Shown: positions 26,997 to 36,571 of the stretch, piece by piece
Layout of the letters: each line of letters opens with the position of its first letter
Position numbering within the stretch: position 1 is the stretch's first letter
Origin: Caballeronia sp. NK8
Lineage (GTDB): Bacteria; Pseudomonadota; Gammaproteobacteria; Burkholderiales; Burkholderiaceae
Reading direction: 5' to 3'
NCBI RefSeq assembly: GCF_018408855.1
Contig: NZ_AP024326.1
Coordinates: 186,001-250,000, forward strand
DNA: 64,000 nt
The notes under the pieces: generated by a model
Told to the model about the DNA's origin: nothing
Seen by the model: only the letters and a program-made list of their open reading frames with translations
Database searches by the model: none
Made by a program: the position numbers and the translations under genes

Positions 26997-27992
26997 ATGA
27001 ACGAGATCCAGGCGATGCGTATCTTTGTGCGCGTATCGGATACGGAAAGTTTCCACTGCACCGCGCGAGAACTGCGGGTTTCCAACGCGTTGGTGAGTCG
27101 CGCGATCGCCTCGCTCGAGGCACGGTTGAAAACTCGTTTGATCAATCGCACGACGCGCAAGGTATCGGTGACCGAAGCTGGCGCGCGCTATCTCGAAGGA
27201 TGTCGCACGTTTCTGGAGGAACTGGATAATCTGGAGTCCACGATCGCGAAAACTGAAGACGGACCCAGCGGCGCGTTGCGCGTCGTCGCATCGACCGCGC
27301 TATCCCAGTTCACCTTGAGTCAACTCGTCGACGGGTTCCGCGAGCTCTATCCGAACGTAACGGTACGGCTGACCCTCGCTGAGCGGCGTGTCCATTTCGT
27401 CGAAAATGGTTTTGACGTCGGCATTGTCACTGAGCTGGCGGATCAAACTGCGGTCGTCAAGCAGAAGGTTGGCGTCAATGCGTTCGTCCCCGTGGCCACG
27501 CCGGCTTTTCTGCGCGAGCATGGCCTGCCTGCCGCCCCGGGAGATTTGCGCAGCCTGTCGTCGGTCGGGTTGCAAGAGGAGCTACGCAGTCAGACGTGGA
27601 ATTTCGGTCACGGTCAAGGCGCCGTGGATGAAGTCACGCTCGCACCGGCGTACTCGGTCGATAACTGGTTCCTGGCTCGTCTCGTGACGCTGCAGAGCAT
27701 GGGGTTCTCGATCGTGCCTAAAGGCGTGGTGCAGACCGAGCTGGACGACGGCAAACTCATTCGCCTGTTGCCGGAGTATTCGATCGCGACGCCCGACAAG
27801 AACATCTTCATTGTCTTTCTTGCGCGGAAGTACTTGCCTCGCAAGACCCGCGCGTTCATTGACTATGCATCGGATTACCTAAGCCGGGAACTTGCAGTCT
27901 CGACCGGCCGAACTGAAGACATCGACGTGCTGGCTTTGCGTCAACCGAGGTCACTTCTTGAAGCGGTCAGCGCTGAGGCGAACGCGAACTGA
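26997..27992 (+). CDS. LysR-family transcriptional regulator
   Basis: A 331-residue LTTR. The N-terminal winged helix (1-60) reads MNEIQAMRIFVRVSDTESFH, then VSNALVSRAIASLEARL and LINRTTRKVSVTEAG. A substrate-binding domain follows at about 90-300 with ALRVVASTALSQF and FDVGIVTE. Family length is about 300, so the C-terminal 30 residues are an extension. It is most like the CrgA/DsdC-like group common in Burkholderia. The effector is unknown. It stands alone between a dead UspA gene and a surface-antigen gene, so its target cannot be inferred from context. Confidence 0.9.
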   Translation: MNEIQAMRIFVRVSDTESFHCTARELRVSNALVSRAIASLEARLKTRLINRTTRKVSVTEAGARYLEGCRTFLEELDNLESTIAKTEDGPSGALRVVASTALSQFTLSQLVDGFRELYPNVTVRLTLAERRVHFVENGFDVGIVTELADQTAVVKQKVGVNAFVPVATPAFLREHGLPAAPGDLRSLSSVGLQEELRSQTWNFGHGQGAVDEVTLAPAYSVDNWFLARLVTLQSMGFSIVPKGVVQTELDDGKLIRLLPEYSIATPDKNIFIVFLARKYLPRKTRAFIDYASDYLSRELAVSTGRTEDIDVLALRQPRSLLEAVSAEANAN

Positions 27993-28120
27993 TGCCACTC
28001 GTCGAACCGGATTTTGTTGCAACATCCAAGGCTCGGCAAGTGATTGAGAGCTATGCGCGGATAACGAAATGAATGAATATCTCATTAGATCGACTCGACG
28101 TGCCATGAACGGAGGCGGAC

Positions 28121-28504
28121 ATGAAGGCGAACCCACGTTGTTTCCCTAGTCGCGTTCTTGCCGGACTGTTGTTGTCATGCACATGCGCCCATGCTGCGAA
28201 CCTGAACTTCCTCAAGGACACGCCGATCAGCTATATGAAGCCCGCCGACCGCAAAGCGCTCAATCGCGCCGCTCAGGAAGCGCTCGACACGAAGAAGGAC
28301 GGCGAAACAATCAAATGGAACAACGCCGGAACCGGTAACACAGTGCACATCGAAGGCACGGTCACGCCGCGCGACACCGTGAAGCGCGACGGCGGGACGT
28401 GCCGCAAAGTCACGCTCGTCGCCGTCGCGAAGGGACAGACGCAGTCGTGGACGCCGACCGCGTGCAAGAAGGGGGAAGCGGAGTGGCGGATCGAGAAGCA
28501 GTGA
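28121..28504 (+). CDS. Secreted surface-antigen-like protein (17-kDa antigen/RT0821 type)
   Basis: A 127-residue exported protein preceded by GGAGG. The signal peptide ends near Ala-His-Ala-Ala. The mature domain (ISYMKPADRKALNRAAQEAL, then DGETIKWNNAGTGN and TCRKVTLV) matches the C-terminal domain of 17-kDa surface-antigen-like proteins. It lacks a lipobox and the glycine-zipper of the longer family members. It is probably periplasmic. It ends 12 bases before the convergent barrel gene. Confidence 0.75.
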   Translation: MKANPRCFPSRVLAGLLLSCTCAHAANLNFLKDTPISYMKPADRKALNRAAQEALDTKKDGETIKWNNAGTGNTVHIEGTVTPRDTVKRDGGTCRKVTLVAVAKGQTQSWTPTACKKGEAEWRIEKQ

Positions 28505-28516
28505 CGCACCCGCGAT

Positions 28517-29488
28517 CTAGAAGCTGACGGCAAACCCAAACGACACGCCGTGCACGTTGTGCCCGAACACATAGCGCACCATCGCGCGCGTGCGCGTGAT
28601 GACGACGGGATATCGGCTGCTGTCGAGTTCGAGGCCCACGCCGAGCGAGGTCAGATCGTTGAAGCCGAGCACGCCCGCGCTGTCGCCGAAGTAATGCGAG
28701 TACGCGGTTTCGAGCACGTAGCGCACCGGCCGGTCGAGCGCGGCGAAGCCCGTCGGCGCACGCCAGCGCGCCCACAGGCTGAATTGCTGCGCCGTCGCCG
28801 AACCCTGCACGGCATCCGACGAACTGCCGAAGCTGCGTAAATAGATATCGGTCGCGCGCAGTTCGACATCGACCTCATAGTGCTCGCGATAGTGCTCCAG
28901 ATCGAGCATCAGCGAGCCGCCGAGACCGAAGGCGTTGAGCGCGCCGTCTTCGAGGAACTGGAGATTGGTGTTAGCGAGGTGGTTGAACACGGTCTGCGCG
29001 ACGCGCAGATCGCTCGCGACACGGCCGATCATGCCGTTGAGGATCGGCCGCAGGCGCAGCTCATTGGTGATCGGAATGTCCCAGCCAATACCGACCGTCG
29101 TGCTCGCGGTGTTCCACTTCGCCGGCACCGGGCGTTGCTGAGTGCCGTCGGTCGCGATGAAGGTCGGATCGTAGCGGCTGTACGCGACGGTGCCTTCGAG
29201 ATAGAGCGGAAACGACCTGCTGAGGGTGAACCCGCCGCCGAGCTGCGTCTGGCCGAAGCCCGGATTGCCGGTCGCGCCGCTGTTGATGGAGAGCGAACTC
29301 GTCGTGACGTCGGGCACCGCCGTGTACGACATGATCGCGAGCACGGCGTTCGCGTAGTTCTTGACGTTGGTTCCCACCACGGCGCGATCCGGCGCGCCTT
29401 GCGCGTGAGCGATGGCAGGCGTGACGGCGAACAGCACGAGCATCGAAAAGATGCGCAACCGGCTCGAAGACAGGATCGGCTTTCGCAT
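28517..29488 (-). CDS. Outer-membrane beta-barrel protein (solitary autotransporter-barrel type)
   Basis: The start at 29488 is chosen because the frame then opens with a signal peptide (MRKPILSSSRLRIFSMLVLF, cleaved near AHAQG); an upstream extension to 29644 looks untranslated. The 323-residue product alternates polar and hydrophobic residues. It contains QLGGGFTLSRSFPLYLEG, GWDIPITNELRLRP and a closing VRYVFGHNVHGVSFGFAVSF with a terminal Phe, as in barrel proteins. It resembles the solitary outer-membrane autotransporter-barrel family, without a passenger domain. Function is unknown. Confidence 0.75.
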   Translation of the reverse strand: MRKPILSSSRLRIFSMLVLFAVTPAIAHAQGAPDRAVVGTNVKNYANAVLAIMSYTAVPDVTTSSLSINSGATGNPGFGQTQLGGGFTLSRSFPLYLEGTVAYSRYDPTFIATDGTQQRPVPAKWNTASTTVGIGWDIPITNELRLRPILNGMIGRVASDLRVAQTVFNHLANTNLQFLEDGALNAFGLGGSLMLDLEHYREHYEVDVELRATDIYLRSFGSSSDAVQGSATAQQFSLWARWRAPTGFAALDRPVRYVLETAYSHYFGDSAGVLGFNDLTSLGVGLELDSSRYPVVITRTRAMVRYVFGHNVHGVSFGFAVSF

Positions 29489-29706
29489 GTGGCGCAGCGC
29501 CCGGACGTTGAACGGCTGGTTGGTCGTACGTTGCATTCGGCCGCTCCGCCGATGCGCCATTGCATGCGCGGAGCCGTTGACCGATCCCACGGTCACAAGC
29601 AGAAAATGTAGCTTACCGATGGCCGCACGCCAAGCCCGATACATACGGGCGCGCTACAGACGTCCTAAACTGGAGCTATTCCGCGCAACCTATCCAGGAG
29701 GCATCG

Positions 29707-29919
29707 ATGAGACTGAACGAGCCGCGCATGGTGGTTGCCTCGATCGGTGTGTTCATCTGGCTCGGCGGCCTGTATTTCACGATGCACGGTCTGCTCGACG
29801 ACGTGAAGCCCGAATTCCGCTACGGCATGTGGGCGCTGGGCATCGGCATCGTGATCTTTGTGGTCGCGTTGAATCCGCTTGCGCAGCGCAGGTCGGGAAA
29901 GCGCGATCGATCGACCTGA
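29707..29919 (+). CDS. Small two-helix membrane protein
   Basis: A 70-residue protein after AGGAGG at 7 bases. Two hydrophobic helices (about 8-26 and 42-57) are joined by a polar loop LLDDVKPEFRYG, and the C-terminus is basic (RRSGKRDRST), which predicts inner-membrane insertion with the tail in the cytoplasm. I do not recognise a family name. It precedes the broken RRM/PPK2 pair. Confidence 0.6.
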   Translation: MRLNEPRMVVASIGVFIWLGGLYFTMHGLLDDVKPEFRYGMWALGIGIVIFVVALNPLAQRRSGKRDRST

Positions 29920-29977
29920 TCGGCGGTTCGTGTACTAGGCTATAGAAGTACCATCGATCTCAACGGAGAACTTCGCA

Positions 29978-30235
29978 ATGGGTGATCTCTAGCTAGGCAA
30001 TGTAGAAGAATCCACAACCGACGACGAAATCCGGCAGTTTCTCTGCAATTACGGATTTCCTCCGTACGATTCGATTCAGCGCGTGGCCGGCACCGGTGAG
30101 CATCCGGCCGCGTTCATGAGTTTCGATTCGGTCGAGCCGCACGTGTTGCGCACGTTTCAGCCGCGCATCCACAATATGTTCTGGAAAAATCGCACGCTCG
30201 TGATGCCGGTCATGCCCGAGCGCAGTGAGACCTGA
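29978..30235 (+). pseudogene. RRM-type RNA-binding protein with stop at codon 5
   Basis: A frame of 86 codons begins with an ATG at 29978 after GGAGA. Codon 5 is TAG (29990-29992) in MGDL-stop-LGNVEE, where RRM proteins have an aromatic residue in the first strand (probably TGG to TAG). The rest reads TTDDEIRQFLCNYGFPP, then GEHPAAFMSF and WKNRTLVMPVMPE, a complete small RNA-recognition fold. Reinitiation is possible only at internal codons that would lose strand 1. It sits 30 bases before the PPK2 gene, its usual neighbour in related genomes. Confidence 0.75.
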
Positions 30236-30265
30236 CTGCGCATCGAACCACATGGGGAGCCGGCA

Positions 30266-31099
30266 TTGAAAGAAGAAAAGGCTGTCAGCGAATCGCGGGG
30301 TGTGCGTGAAGGCGCGGGCGTGCATGAGCGCCTGAGCCGCAAGCAGTACGACAAGGAGCTTGCACGCTTGCATCTCGAGCTTGTGGAGCTGTAGGAATGG
30401 GCCGTTTATACGGGCGCGAAGGTCTGTATCGTGTTCGAAGGGCGCGACGGCGCGGGCAAGGGCGGCACGATCAAGGCGATCACCGAGCGCGTGAGCCCGC
30501 GCATCTTCCGCGTGATCGCGCTGCCCGCACCCACAGAACGCGAGAAGACGCAGATGTATGTGCAGCGGTATCTGCCGCATCTGCCCGCGGCGGGCGAAAT
30601 CACGCTCTTTGACCGAAGCTGGTACAACCGCGCGGGCGTCGAGCGCGTGATGGGATTCTGCACCGACGAGCAGGCGACCACCTTCCTGAAGGGCGTGCCG
30701 CTCGTGGAGCGAGCGATCATAGACTCGGGCATCATCCTGCTCAAATACTGGCTCGAAGTCGGTCAGGAGGAACAGACGCGGCGACTGGAAGAGCGCATCT
30801 ACGACGAGCGCAAGATCTGGGAGCTCTCGCCGATGGATCTGCGCTCGTACAGCCGTTGGTACGACTATTCGCGCGCCCGCGACGATATGTTCGATGCCAC
30901 CGACACCGATCTCGCGCCGTGGTACGTCGTGCGTTCGGACGACAAACACCTTGTGCGTCTGAACCTGATCAGCCACTTGCTGGCGAACATTCCGTACAAG
31001 GCGGTGCCGCGGGAAAAGGTGAAGCTGCCCGAGCGTCAGAAGGCGGAGGGATATCGCGAGAGCGACCGGCCGCTGCGCTACGTTCCCGAGCGTTTCTGA
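30266..31099 (+). pseudogene. ppk2: Polyphosphate kinase 2 (PPK2) interrupted by an in-frame stop
   Basis: From a TTG at 30266 the frame gives an N-terminal helix (RLSRKQYDKELARLHLELVEL) and then TAG at 30392-30394. It continues without shift as EWAVYTGAKVCIVFEGRDG, so CAG (Gln) to TAG is likely. The rest is a full PPK2 core: Walker A FEGRDGAGKGG, lid PAPTEREKTQMYVQRY, Walker B LFDRSWYNRAGVE and the family end SDRPLRYVPERF at 31099. PPK2 makes GTP/ATP from polyphosphate. A GTG at 30431 just before Walker A might restart translation and give a 222-residue product lacking the N-terminal helix, so partial function cannot be excluded. Confidence 0.85.
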
Positions 31100-31136
31100 G
31101 CGCGATATCGGCACAGGGATAGGGATACGACACCGC

Positions 31137-32890
31137 TCAGATAGCGGTCCCGTCATCCGGGCGCGCGGCGTCGAGATAAGCGTCGACCGCGCTGCCGATG
31201 GTGGGATGAAAGCGCTCATCGGGAAAGATCGACGTCAACTCGAAGCGTCTGAGCTTGTCGCGGACGGGGTCTTTCATCATCTCGGCGAAATGCAGGTCGA
31301 TACCGCGCTCTCCCAACGCCCGATGCAGCTCGCACAGCATGTCGGCGGACGTCACGTCGACGCTCGTCACGGGCTCGGCGGTGACGAGGACACGCTTCAC
31401 CGGCGTCGGCGCCTGATCGATCGCTTCGCTCACACGTCGCTGAAACAACTCGGCGTTGGCGAAGAAGAGCGGCGCATCCCAGCGAAACAGCAGCAGTCCC
31501 GGAATCTGCCGCGCGTTCGGGTAGCGCTTCAGGTCGTGATAGCCGCGCAACCCTTCCACCCGCCCGAGCACCGCGAAATGCGGACGCCAGCCGTCCCACA
31601 GGAACTCGATGATCGCGAGGACCACGGCGATGCAGATGCCGGGTATCGCACCGAACAGGGCGACGCCGACGAAGCAGCAGACGGACAGCCAGAACTCCCA
31701 CTGCTGAATGCGATAGATGCGCTTCAGATCGCTGAACTCGAAGAGACCGATCGCCGCTGCGATCACGACCGCCGCGAGCGCGCTGTTGGGCAGATGCCGC
31801 AGAAGATTCGGCGCGGCGAGCAGCACGGCCGCGACGGCCAGCGCGCCGACGATACCCGTCACCTGCGTGCGCGCGCCCGCCGCTTCGGCGACCGGCGTGC
31901 GCGACGAACTGCTGCTGATCGGAAAGCCCTGGAAAAGACCGGTCGCGAGATTCGCGATGCCCAGCCCGATCATTTCCTGATTCGGATCGACGCGCACGTT
32001 CGCGCGTGCCGCGAAGGTGCGCGACAGCACGCTCGTGTCCGCGAACGCGATCAGCGCCACGGCGCAGCCGCCGAGCACGATCCGGACGATATCCGCGCCG
32101 CTCGCCCACGGCAGTGACAACGCGGGCAATCCCTGGGGAATCGTCCCGAGCACCTTCACACCGTCGCGCTCGAGATGAAACACCATGACGCACAGGGTCG
32201 CGAGCACGACCGCGATCAGAATGCCCGGCACCTTGTCGAAGCGCTTGAGCAGCAGAATGAGCGCGAGACTGCCTGCGCCCACGGCAAAGCTGGTCCAGTT
32301 GGATTGCCCGGCGGCGATGGCTCGGGCAAGTTATAGCAGATCGCGCAGCGGCCCCCGGTCCTCGATGGAAATCGCGAAGAGCTTGGGCAACTGGCTGATC
32401 AGCACGGTCAGCGCGATGCCGTTCATGTAGCCATAACGGATCGGCTTGGACAGCAACTCCGTGACGAAGCCGAGCTTGAGCATGCCGAACACGATGCACA
32501 CGACGCCCGAAACGATCGCCATCATGCCCGCGACGGCGATGGCGCGCGAGGGATCGCCCGCCGCGCTGATCACGACGATTGCGAGGACGGGCGCTGCGAG
32601 CGCCGAGTCGGGACCGAGCACGAGAATCCGGCTCGGGCCGAAGATCGCATAGGCGAGCAGCGGACGATCGTCGCGTACAGGCCGCATACGCCGGGCACAC
32701 CCGACGCCTCCGCGTACGCGATACCGACTGGCACGAGCATCGTCGTCAGCACGAGGCCCGCGATGATGTCGTTCTTCAGCCACCCGGCGCGATAGCTCCC
32801 GAACATCGCGACGATCGGCAGATGGCGCATCCAGCGGCGCACGGCGCCGGTGAGGACCTGTCGTGACCGGATCGTGTGATCGGTTTGCAT
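31137..32890 (-). pseudogene. SulP-family anion transporter with frameshift and nonsense codon
   Basis: The N-terminus is MQTDHTIRSRQVLTG from the ATG at 32890. It continues through GLVLTTMLVPVGIAYAEASG to about 32680, where the frame shifts. The next frame carries YAIFGPSRILVLGPDSALAA to SIEDRGPLRDLL and meets TAA at 32331-32333. The same frame resumes with AIAAGQSNWTSFAVG (probably CAA to TAA) and runs through the remaining helices and a complete C-terminal STAS domain (VLVTAEPVTSVDVTSADML) to 31137. It would have been a 580-residue sulfate or bicarbonate permease. Two independent lesions make it a clear pseudogene. Confidence 0.85.
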
Positions 32891-32910
32891 GGATCGGTAT
32901 CGTGGAGCGT

Positions 32911-34251
32911 TCAATGAATGAAGCGCGCAAGCACGACGACGTACGCCGCCGTGATCGCGAGCTGACACAGTGTCACCGGAAGGCCATAGCGCAGGAAACG
33001 GCCAAAGCTGATCGGCGCGCCTTCCTGCGTGCAGATTCCCGCAGCCACGACATTCGCCGCTGAACCGACGAGCGTCGCGTTACCCCCGAGCGTCGCGCCG
33101 TACATCATGGCGATGAAGACGGGAATGACCTGCGCGGGCCACTGCGTGAACTGGTCCGACAAGGCCGATTCCGGCACGAACTCCGCGGTGACGAGATAGC
33201 CCTTGACCATGACGATGGACGCGGCCGCGACCGGCACATTCGCGAGCAGCGAGGACAGCAGGCCGATCCCGCAGATCATCGCGAGCGCGACGAGCGTGAG
33301 GCGTGTGCCGAACACCTCGTACAGCTTGAGCGACATGACCTGCAGCAGGCCCGTTTTCGCCATGCCCTGCACGAGACAGAAGATGCAGGTCAGGAAGAGC
33401 AAGGTCTTCCAGTCGACATCGCGCAGCACGCGATCGGTCGGCTCGACCTTGAACGCGTACGCGACGAGCAGCGCGAGCGCGCTGGAGATCACCGCGACGA
33501 CGGGCGGCACGATGCGCGTGGGCAACTCCTCGCCGAACACGAACAGCACCATCATGAGCGCGAGCACCATGACCGCCAGCGCGGCGTAGACCGGCCGCTT
33601 CAGTCTGGCCCGCGCGACGCGCGGCGGCAGCGGCCTGACGCTTCGCCAGATGTCGCGCATCAGAACGGGTAGGAGCGGAATCACCACGCCGATGGCCAGC
33701 AGCCCGCCGAGGCTGGCGCGCCGCAGATACTCGCCGAAGCTCATGCCGACCGAACTGCCGACGAGAAAGGTCGCCGGGTCGCCGACGAGCGTCAGCAGGC
33801 CGGCGGCATTGCTGAGCAGAGCGGTCAGGATCATCGGCGGCACGATGTCGATGTCGAGCGCGCGGGCGACGCGAATGATGATCGGCGCGAGCAGGATTAC
33901 CGTCGTCGCATTGGGCAGCAACGCGCACAGCGGCGCGACGATCACGATCAGCAGGAGCAGGAAGCGCTTGCCGCTGCCCGCCGTGGCCCTGAGATAGTAG
34001 TCGCCGACGACATCGAATAGGCCCGTGGTCGCCAGTATTCGCGCGACGATCATGCCGCCGAACAGCAGGCTGATCGGCCCCGCCGCGGTGCGCGCGGTCG
34101 CGACGAGATCCTGCTCGTCGATGATGCCGAGTGCGATCAGCACGCTCGCGCCCACGAGCGCGGCGACGGCCATGTCGATCAGATCGAAGGCGATCACGAG
34201 GATGACCACCGAGAACACACCGACGACGAGGTAGATTTGCCAGTCGCTCAT
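32911..34251 (-). CDS. SLC13/ArsB-type (ion transporter superfamily) membrane permease
   Basis: A 446-residue inner-membrane protein with about 12 hydrophobic segments. The start at 34251 (MSDWQIYLVVG) is preferred to an ATG 15 bases earlier. Motifs include PNATTVILLAPI and SNAAGLLTLVGDPATFLVG in the first half and ANVPVAAASIVMVKG and GATLGGNATLVGSAANVVAAG in the second. These are the paired re-entrant loops of the ArsB/NhaD/SLC13 fold. The substrate (dicarboxylate, citrate or arsenite) cannot be told from sequence. It is intact, unlike the neighbouring sulP gene. Confidence 0.85.
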   Translation of the reverse strand: MSDWQIYLVVGVFSVVILVIAFDLIDMAVAALVGASVLIALGIIDEQDLVATARTAAGPISLLFGGMIVARILATTGLFDVVGDYYLRATAGSGKRFLLLLIVIVAPLCALLPNATTVILLAPIIIRVARALDIDIVPPMILTALLSNAAGLLTLVGDPATFLVGSSVGMSFGEYLRRASLGGLLAIGVVIPLLPVLMRDIWRSVRPLPPRVARARLKRPVYAALAVMVLALMMVLFVFGEELPTRIVPPVVAVISSALALLVAYAFKVEPTDRVLRDVDWKTLLFLTCIFCLVQGMAKTGLLQVMSLKLYEVFGTRLTLVALAMICGIGLLSSLLANVPVAAASIVMVKGYLVTAEFVPESALSDQFTQWPAQVIPVFIAMMYGATLGGNATLVGSAANVVAAGICTQEGAPISFGRFLRYGLPVTLCQLAITAAYVVVLARFIH

Positions 34252-34269
34252 GATGGGCCCGCGCAAGCG

Positions 34270-35307
34270 TCATTGCATCGGCGGCGCGTACATCAGGCCG
34301 CCGCGCCGGTAGAGCTGGTTCAGGCCGCGCTCGAGTTTGATCGGACTGCCGGCGCCGAGATTGCGGTCGAACATTTCTCCGTAGTTGCCGGCGCTGTTCA
34401 GCGCGCGCAGCGTCCAGCCAGGGGCGATGCCCAGCGTAGCGGACACGCTCGCGTCCGGCACGAGCGCGCGCGCAACGAGCGGATTCGTCACGCGTTCGGC
34501 CTGATTCTGGCGGGTCACGTCGAGTTCTTCTGCGGTGATCAGCGTAAAGAGCACCCAGCGCACGATGACGAGCCACGCGTCATCGCCGCCGCGCACGGCG
34601 GGCGCGTGCGGCTGCTTCGAGATCCGCTCCGACAGGATCGCCAGCGCCGACGCACCGCCGGGCGCGCGGCTGCGCAGCGTGGCGAGCAGGGATAGATCGG
34701 CCGTCATGGCGCGGCATCGCCCGGAGGTGAAGGCCTGCTCCAGCTCCGCCGCCGAGCCGAGTACTACCGGCTTCAGATCGAGCGCGTTCGCATTCGAGTA
34801 GCCGACGAGATTGTCCTGGCTGGTGGTCTCGCGTTGAACGCAGACGGTCGCGCCCTTGAGCGACGCGACCGTGCGAATGCCGCTCGCCGTCGACACCATG
34901 AAAGCCTGCGCGTCGTAAAACAGCACGCCCGCGAATTGAACCCCGAGCGTGCCTTCACGCAGCAGCGTCCAGGTCGTGTTGCGCGCGAGCAGATCGATGC
35001 GGCCCGTGCTGAGCGCCGGAAAGCGCGCCGACGTCCTGAGCGGGACGAAGGCGACCTTGTTCGCATCGCCGAGCGTTGCGGCGGCCACCGCGCGGCAGAA
35101 ATCCACGTCGATACCGGACCAGTGTCCGGACGCATCCTGCTGAGAGAAGCCGGCGATGCCGTCGCTGACGCCGCATCGCAGGACGCCGCGCGCCTTGACC
35201 TGCGCGAGCGTAGCCGATCCCGCCGCGAACGCGGGCGCCGATGCTGCCGGCAGCGCGAGCAGCGCAGCGCCTACGATCGCGATGAGTTTCACCGCAGAAT
35301 TGCGCAT
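34270..35307 (-). CDS. Periplasmic amino-acid-binding protein, AapJ-like
   Basis: A 345-residue solute-binding protein. The start at 35307 gives a clean signal peptide (MRNSAVKLIAIVGAALLALP, cleaved near FAAGS). The mature part begins with LAQVKARGVLRCGVSDGIAGFS, then GIDVDFCRAVAAATLGD and IDLLARNTTWTL, and ends RGGLMYAPP. These are typical of the general L-amino-acid receptor AapJ/BztA. The membrane permease and ATPase genes that normally follow are absent here, so it is an orphan receptor. It lies 18 bases upstream of the SLC13-type gene in the same direction. Confidence 0.85.
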   Translation of the reverse strand: MRNSAVKLIAIVGAALLALPAASAPAFAAGSATLAQVKARGVLRCGVSDGIAGFSQQDASGHWSGIDVDFCRAVAAATLGDANKVAFVPLRTSARFPALSTGRIDLLARNTTWTLLREGTLGVQFAGVLFYDAQAFMVSTASGIRTVASLKGATVCVQRETTSQDNLVGYSNANALDLKPVVLGSAAELEQAFTSGRCRAMTADLSLLATLRSRAPGGASALAILSERISKQPHAPAVRGGDDAWLVIVRWVLFTLITAEELDVTRQNQAERVTNPLVARALVPDASVSATLGIAPGWTLRALNSAGNYGEMFDRNLGAGSPIKLERGLNQLYRRGGLMYAPPMQ

Positions 35308-35564
35308 CGTCTTCTCGGTATGAAGACTCCCGTTCACGGCGTCTTGTCACGTGGTTCGTGCTGGTACCGGCAGAGCGCCTGATATTCCCTGTCTCTGCCT
35401 TGTCCGACGGGACACGTGCCAGATTAGTTGTAGATGAAAACTCGACCAGTTCAAGCGGTCGTTTGCCCGAAGCCGCGCGTATCGAAAGTCGAGTGCGAAA
35501 GCGCATGGACGGAAAGCCTCGTTTGCCCGATACTGTGACCTCTCCAAAAGGCCGAGAGATTCCG

Positions 35565-35978
35565 ATGCGCGCATACGTCTCGCTGCCTGTTCTGGCTCTA
35601 CCGATTCTCCTCGCCGCCTGCAACACGCCACCGATCCCGCCGGGCAAGTCGGTGGATATACCGACGGCGCTCCAGAATGTCCTAGACGGCGTGTGCAACT
35701 TCAAGAAGGCTCAGGCCGAGCACAAACAAGATTACGGCGTCGCGATCGAATCGATCACCGTGGAACTCGACCTGACCGTCGACGGTGCGCAAAGCCCGCC
35801 CGTCGCCGTCGCCCCCGATATCAAGTTCATCCCGACCGTCAGCTACGGGCACATCATCACGGCGAATACGGGGAGCAGGCTGCTCGTTTCGCTGAAGAAC
35901 GTCGATGCCGCCAGAGGGGCCGACGTGAAGTGTCCACCGTCTGCGCCAGCGAAGCAGGACAAGATTCCGATCGAGTGA
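35565..35978 (+). CDS. Predicted lipoprotein, 137 residues
   Basis: The start at 35565 gives a lipoprotein signal MRAYVSLPVLALPILLAAC with lipobox Leu-Ala-Ala-Cys. The mature protein begins NTPPIPPGKS, is beta-rich (VAIESITVELDLTV, VSYGHIITANTGSRLLVSL) and contains a Cys near the end. No family is recognised. The aspartate at position +5 or beyond is not informative for sorting. The 200 bases upstream are probably leader. Confidence 0.55.
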   Translation: MRAYVSLPVLALPILLAACNTPPIPPGKSVDIPTALQNVLDGVCNFKKAQAEHKQDYGVAIESITVELDLTVDGAQSPPVAVAPDIKFIPTVSYGHIITANTGSRLLVSLKNVDAARGADVKCPPSAPAKQDKIPIE

Positions 35979-36571
35979 AGCACGTGCCTGCGGGCTCCAC
36001 GACATCGCGACAAACCTTGAACCCTTTACATATCTCGCTATGCTGTAAGAAGGCTGAAGCCCGATCCACGAACCGCTTCTGAATCGGAATGAGAAAGGCA
36101 GATCGACTTCGTCCGGGCGCACGCACCCGATTCTGTTCGAGAACCGGTCGTGACAGGTCTCAGGTTTCCTAGCGTTGTCCGCGCTCGACGACCTGAGCGG
36201 CAGCACCGTGCATGTGCGCCGTTATAGAAGTTTCTACGAGAGGCTCACCGCGTTGAGCAACCGCTTTCGTCAAGCGCGCACACCGCCGGTACAACGTGTC
36301 CTGCAGCCGGACGCGCTCCAGAATTAAGACGCCATGTAGATGCAAGCGTCTCAGACAGCGCACGCTGGGCATCCTTCAGTTTCACCACAACACGGAGGGT
36401 GCCGAACTCAAACGATTTTCGTATCAACATGTGCGGGAAGCGCGCGCAGCGGGCAGGAGCCGTCCGGAAGCCGAGCTGCTGAAAGCGTGACGCCGATGCG
36501 GGACCGTCCGCATGAGTTGACGCAAGTGTTCGTGTCTTCGATGGTCGCTAGCCGGTTCAGGAGAACAACGC
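35979..36571. other. Intergenic region holding a gene remnant
   Basis: Apart from the remnant at 36175-36327 no gene is supported. A further frame ending at 36490 reads coding-like (FHHNTEGAELKRFSYQHVRE) and may be a later part of the same dead gene. The last 20 bases hold GGAG before the antiporter start. Confidence 0.4.
36175..36327 (+). pseudogene. Remnant of an MltF-like substrate-binding/lytic transglycosylase protein
   Basis: About 50 codons read LDDLSGSTVHVRRYRSFYERL and TALSNRFRQARTPPVQRVL, then PDALQN and a stop. The pattern DLSGxTVxVR followed by S-x-Y-x-x-L occurs in the periplasmic binding domain of MltF-type lytic transglycosylases. Start and end of the gene are missing. This call rests on pattern memory and is tentative. 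Confidence 0.35.

Noticed and set aside
29993..31219. A 408-codon minus-strand frame opposite PPK2
   Set aside because: The plus strand carries all PPK2 catalytic motifs. The antisense frame is a by-product of GC codon bias.
31216..32700. A 494-codon minus-strand open frame
   Set aside because: It runs in another frame of the SulP pseudogene, is arginine/alanine-rich without family features, and is a GC-rich shadow frame.
33080..34576. A 498-codon minus-strand open frame
   Set aside because: It overlaps the SLC13-type transporter in another frame; the composition is arginine-rich and the true gene has clear transmembrane motifs.
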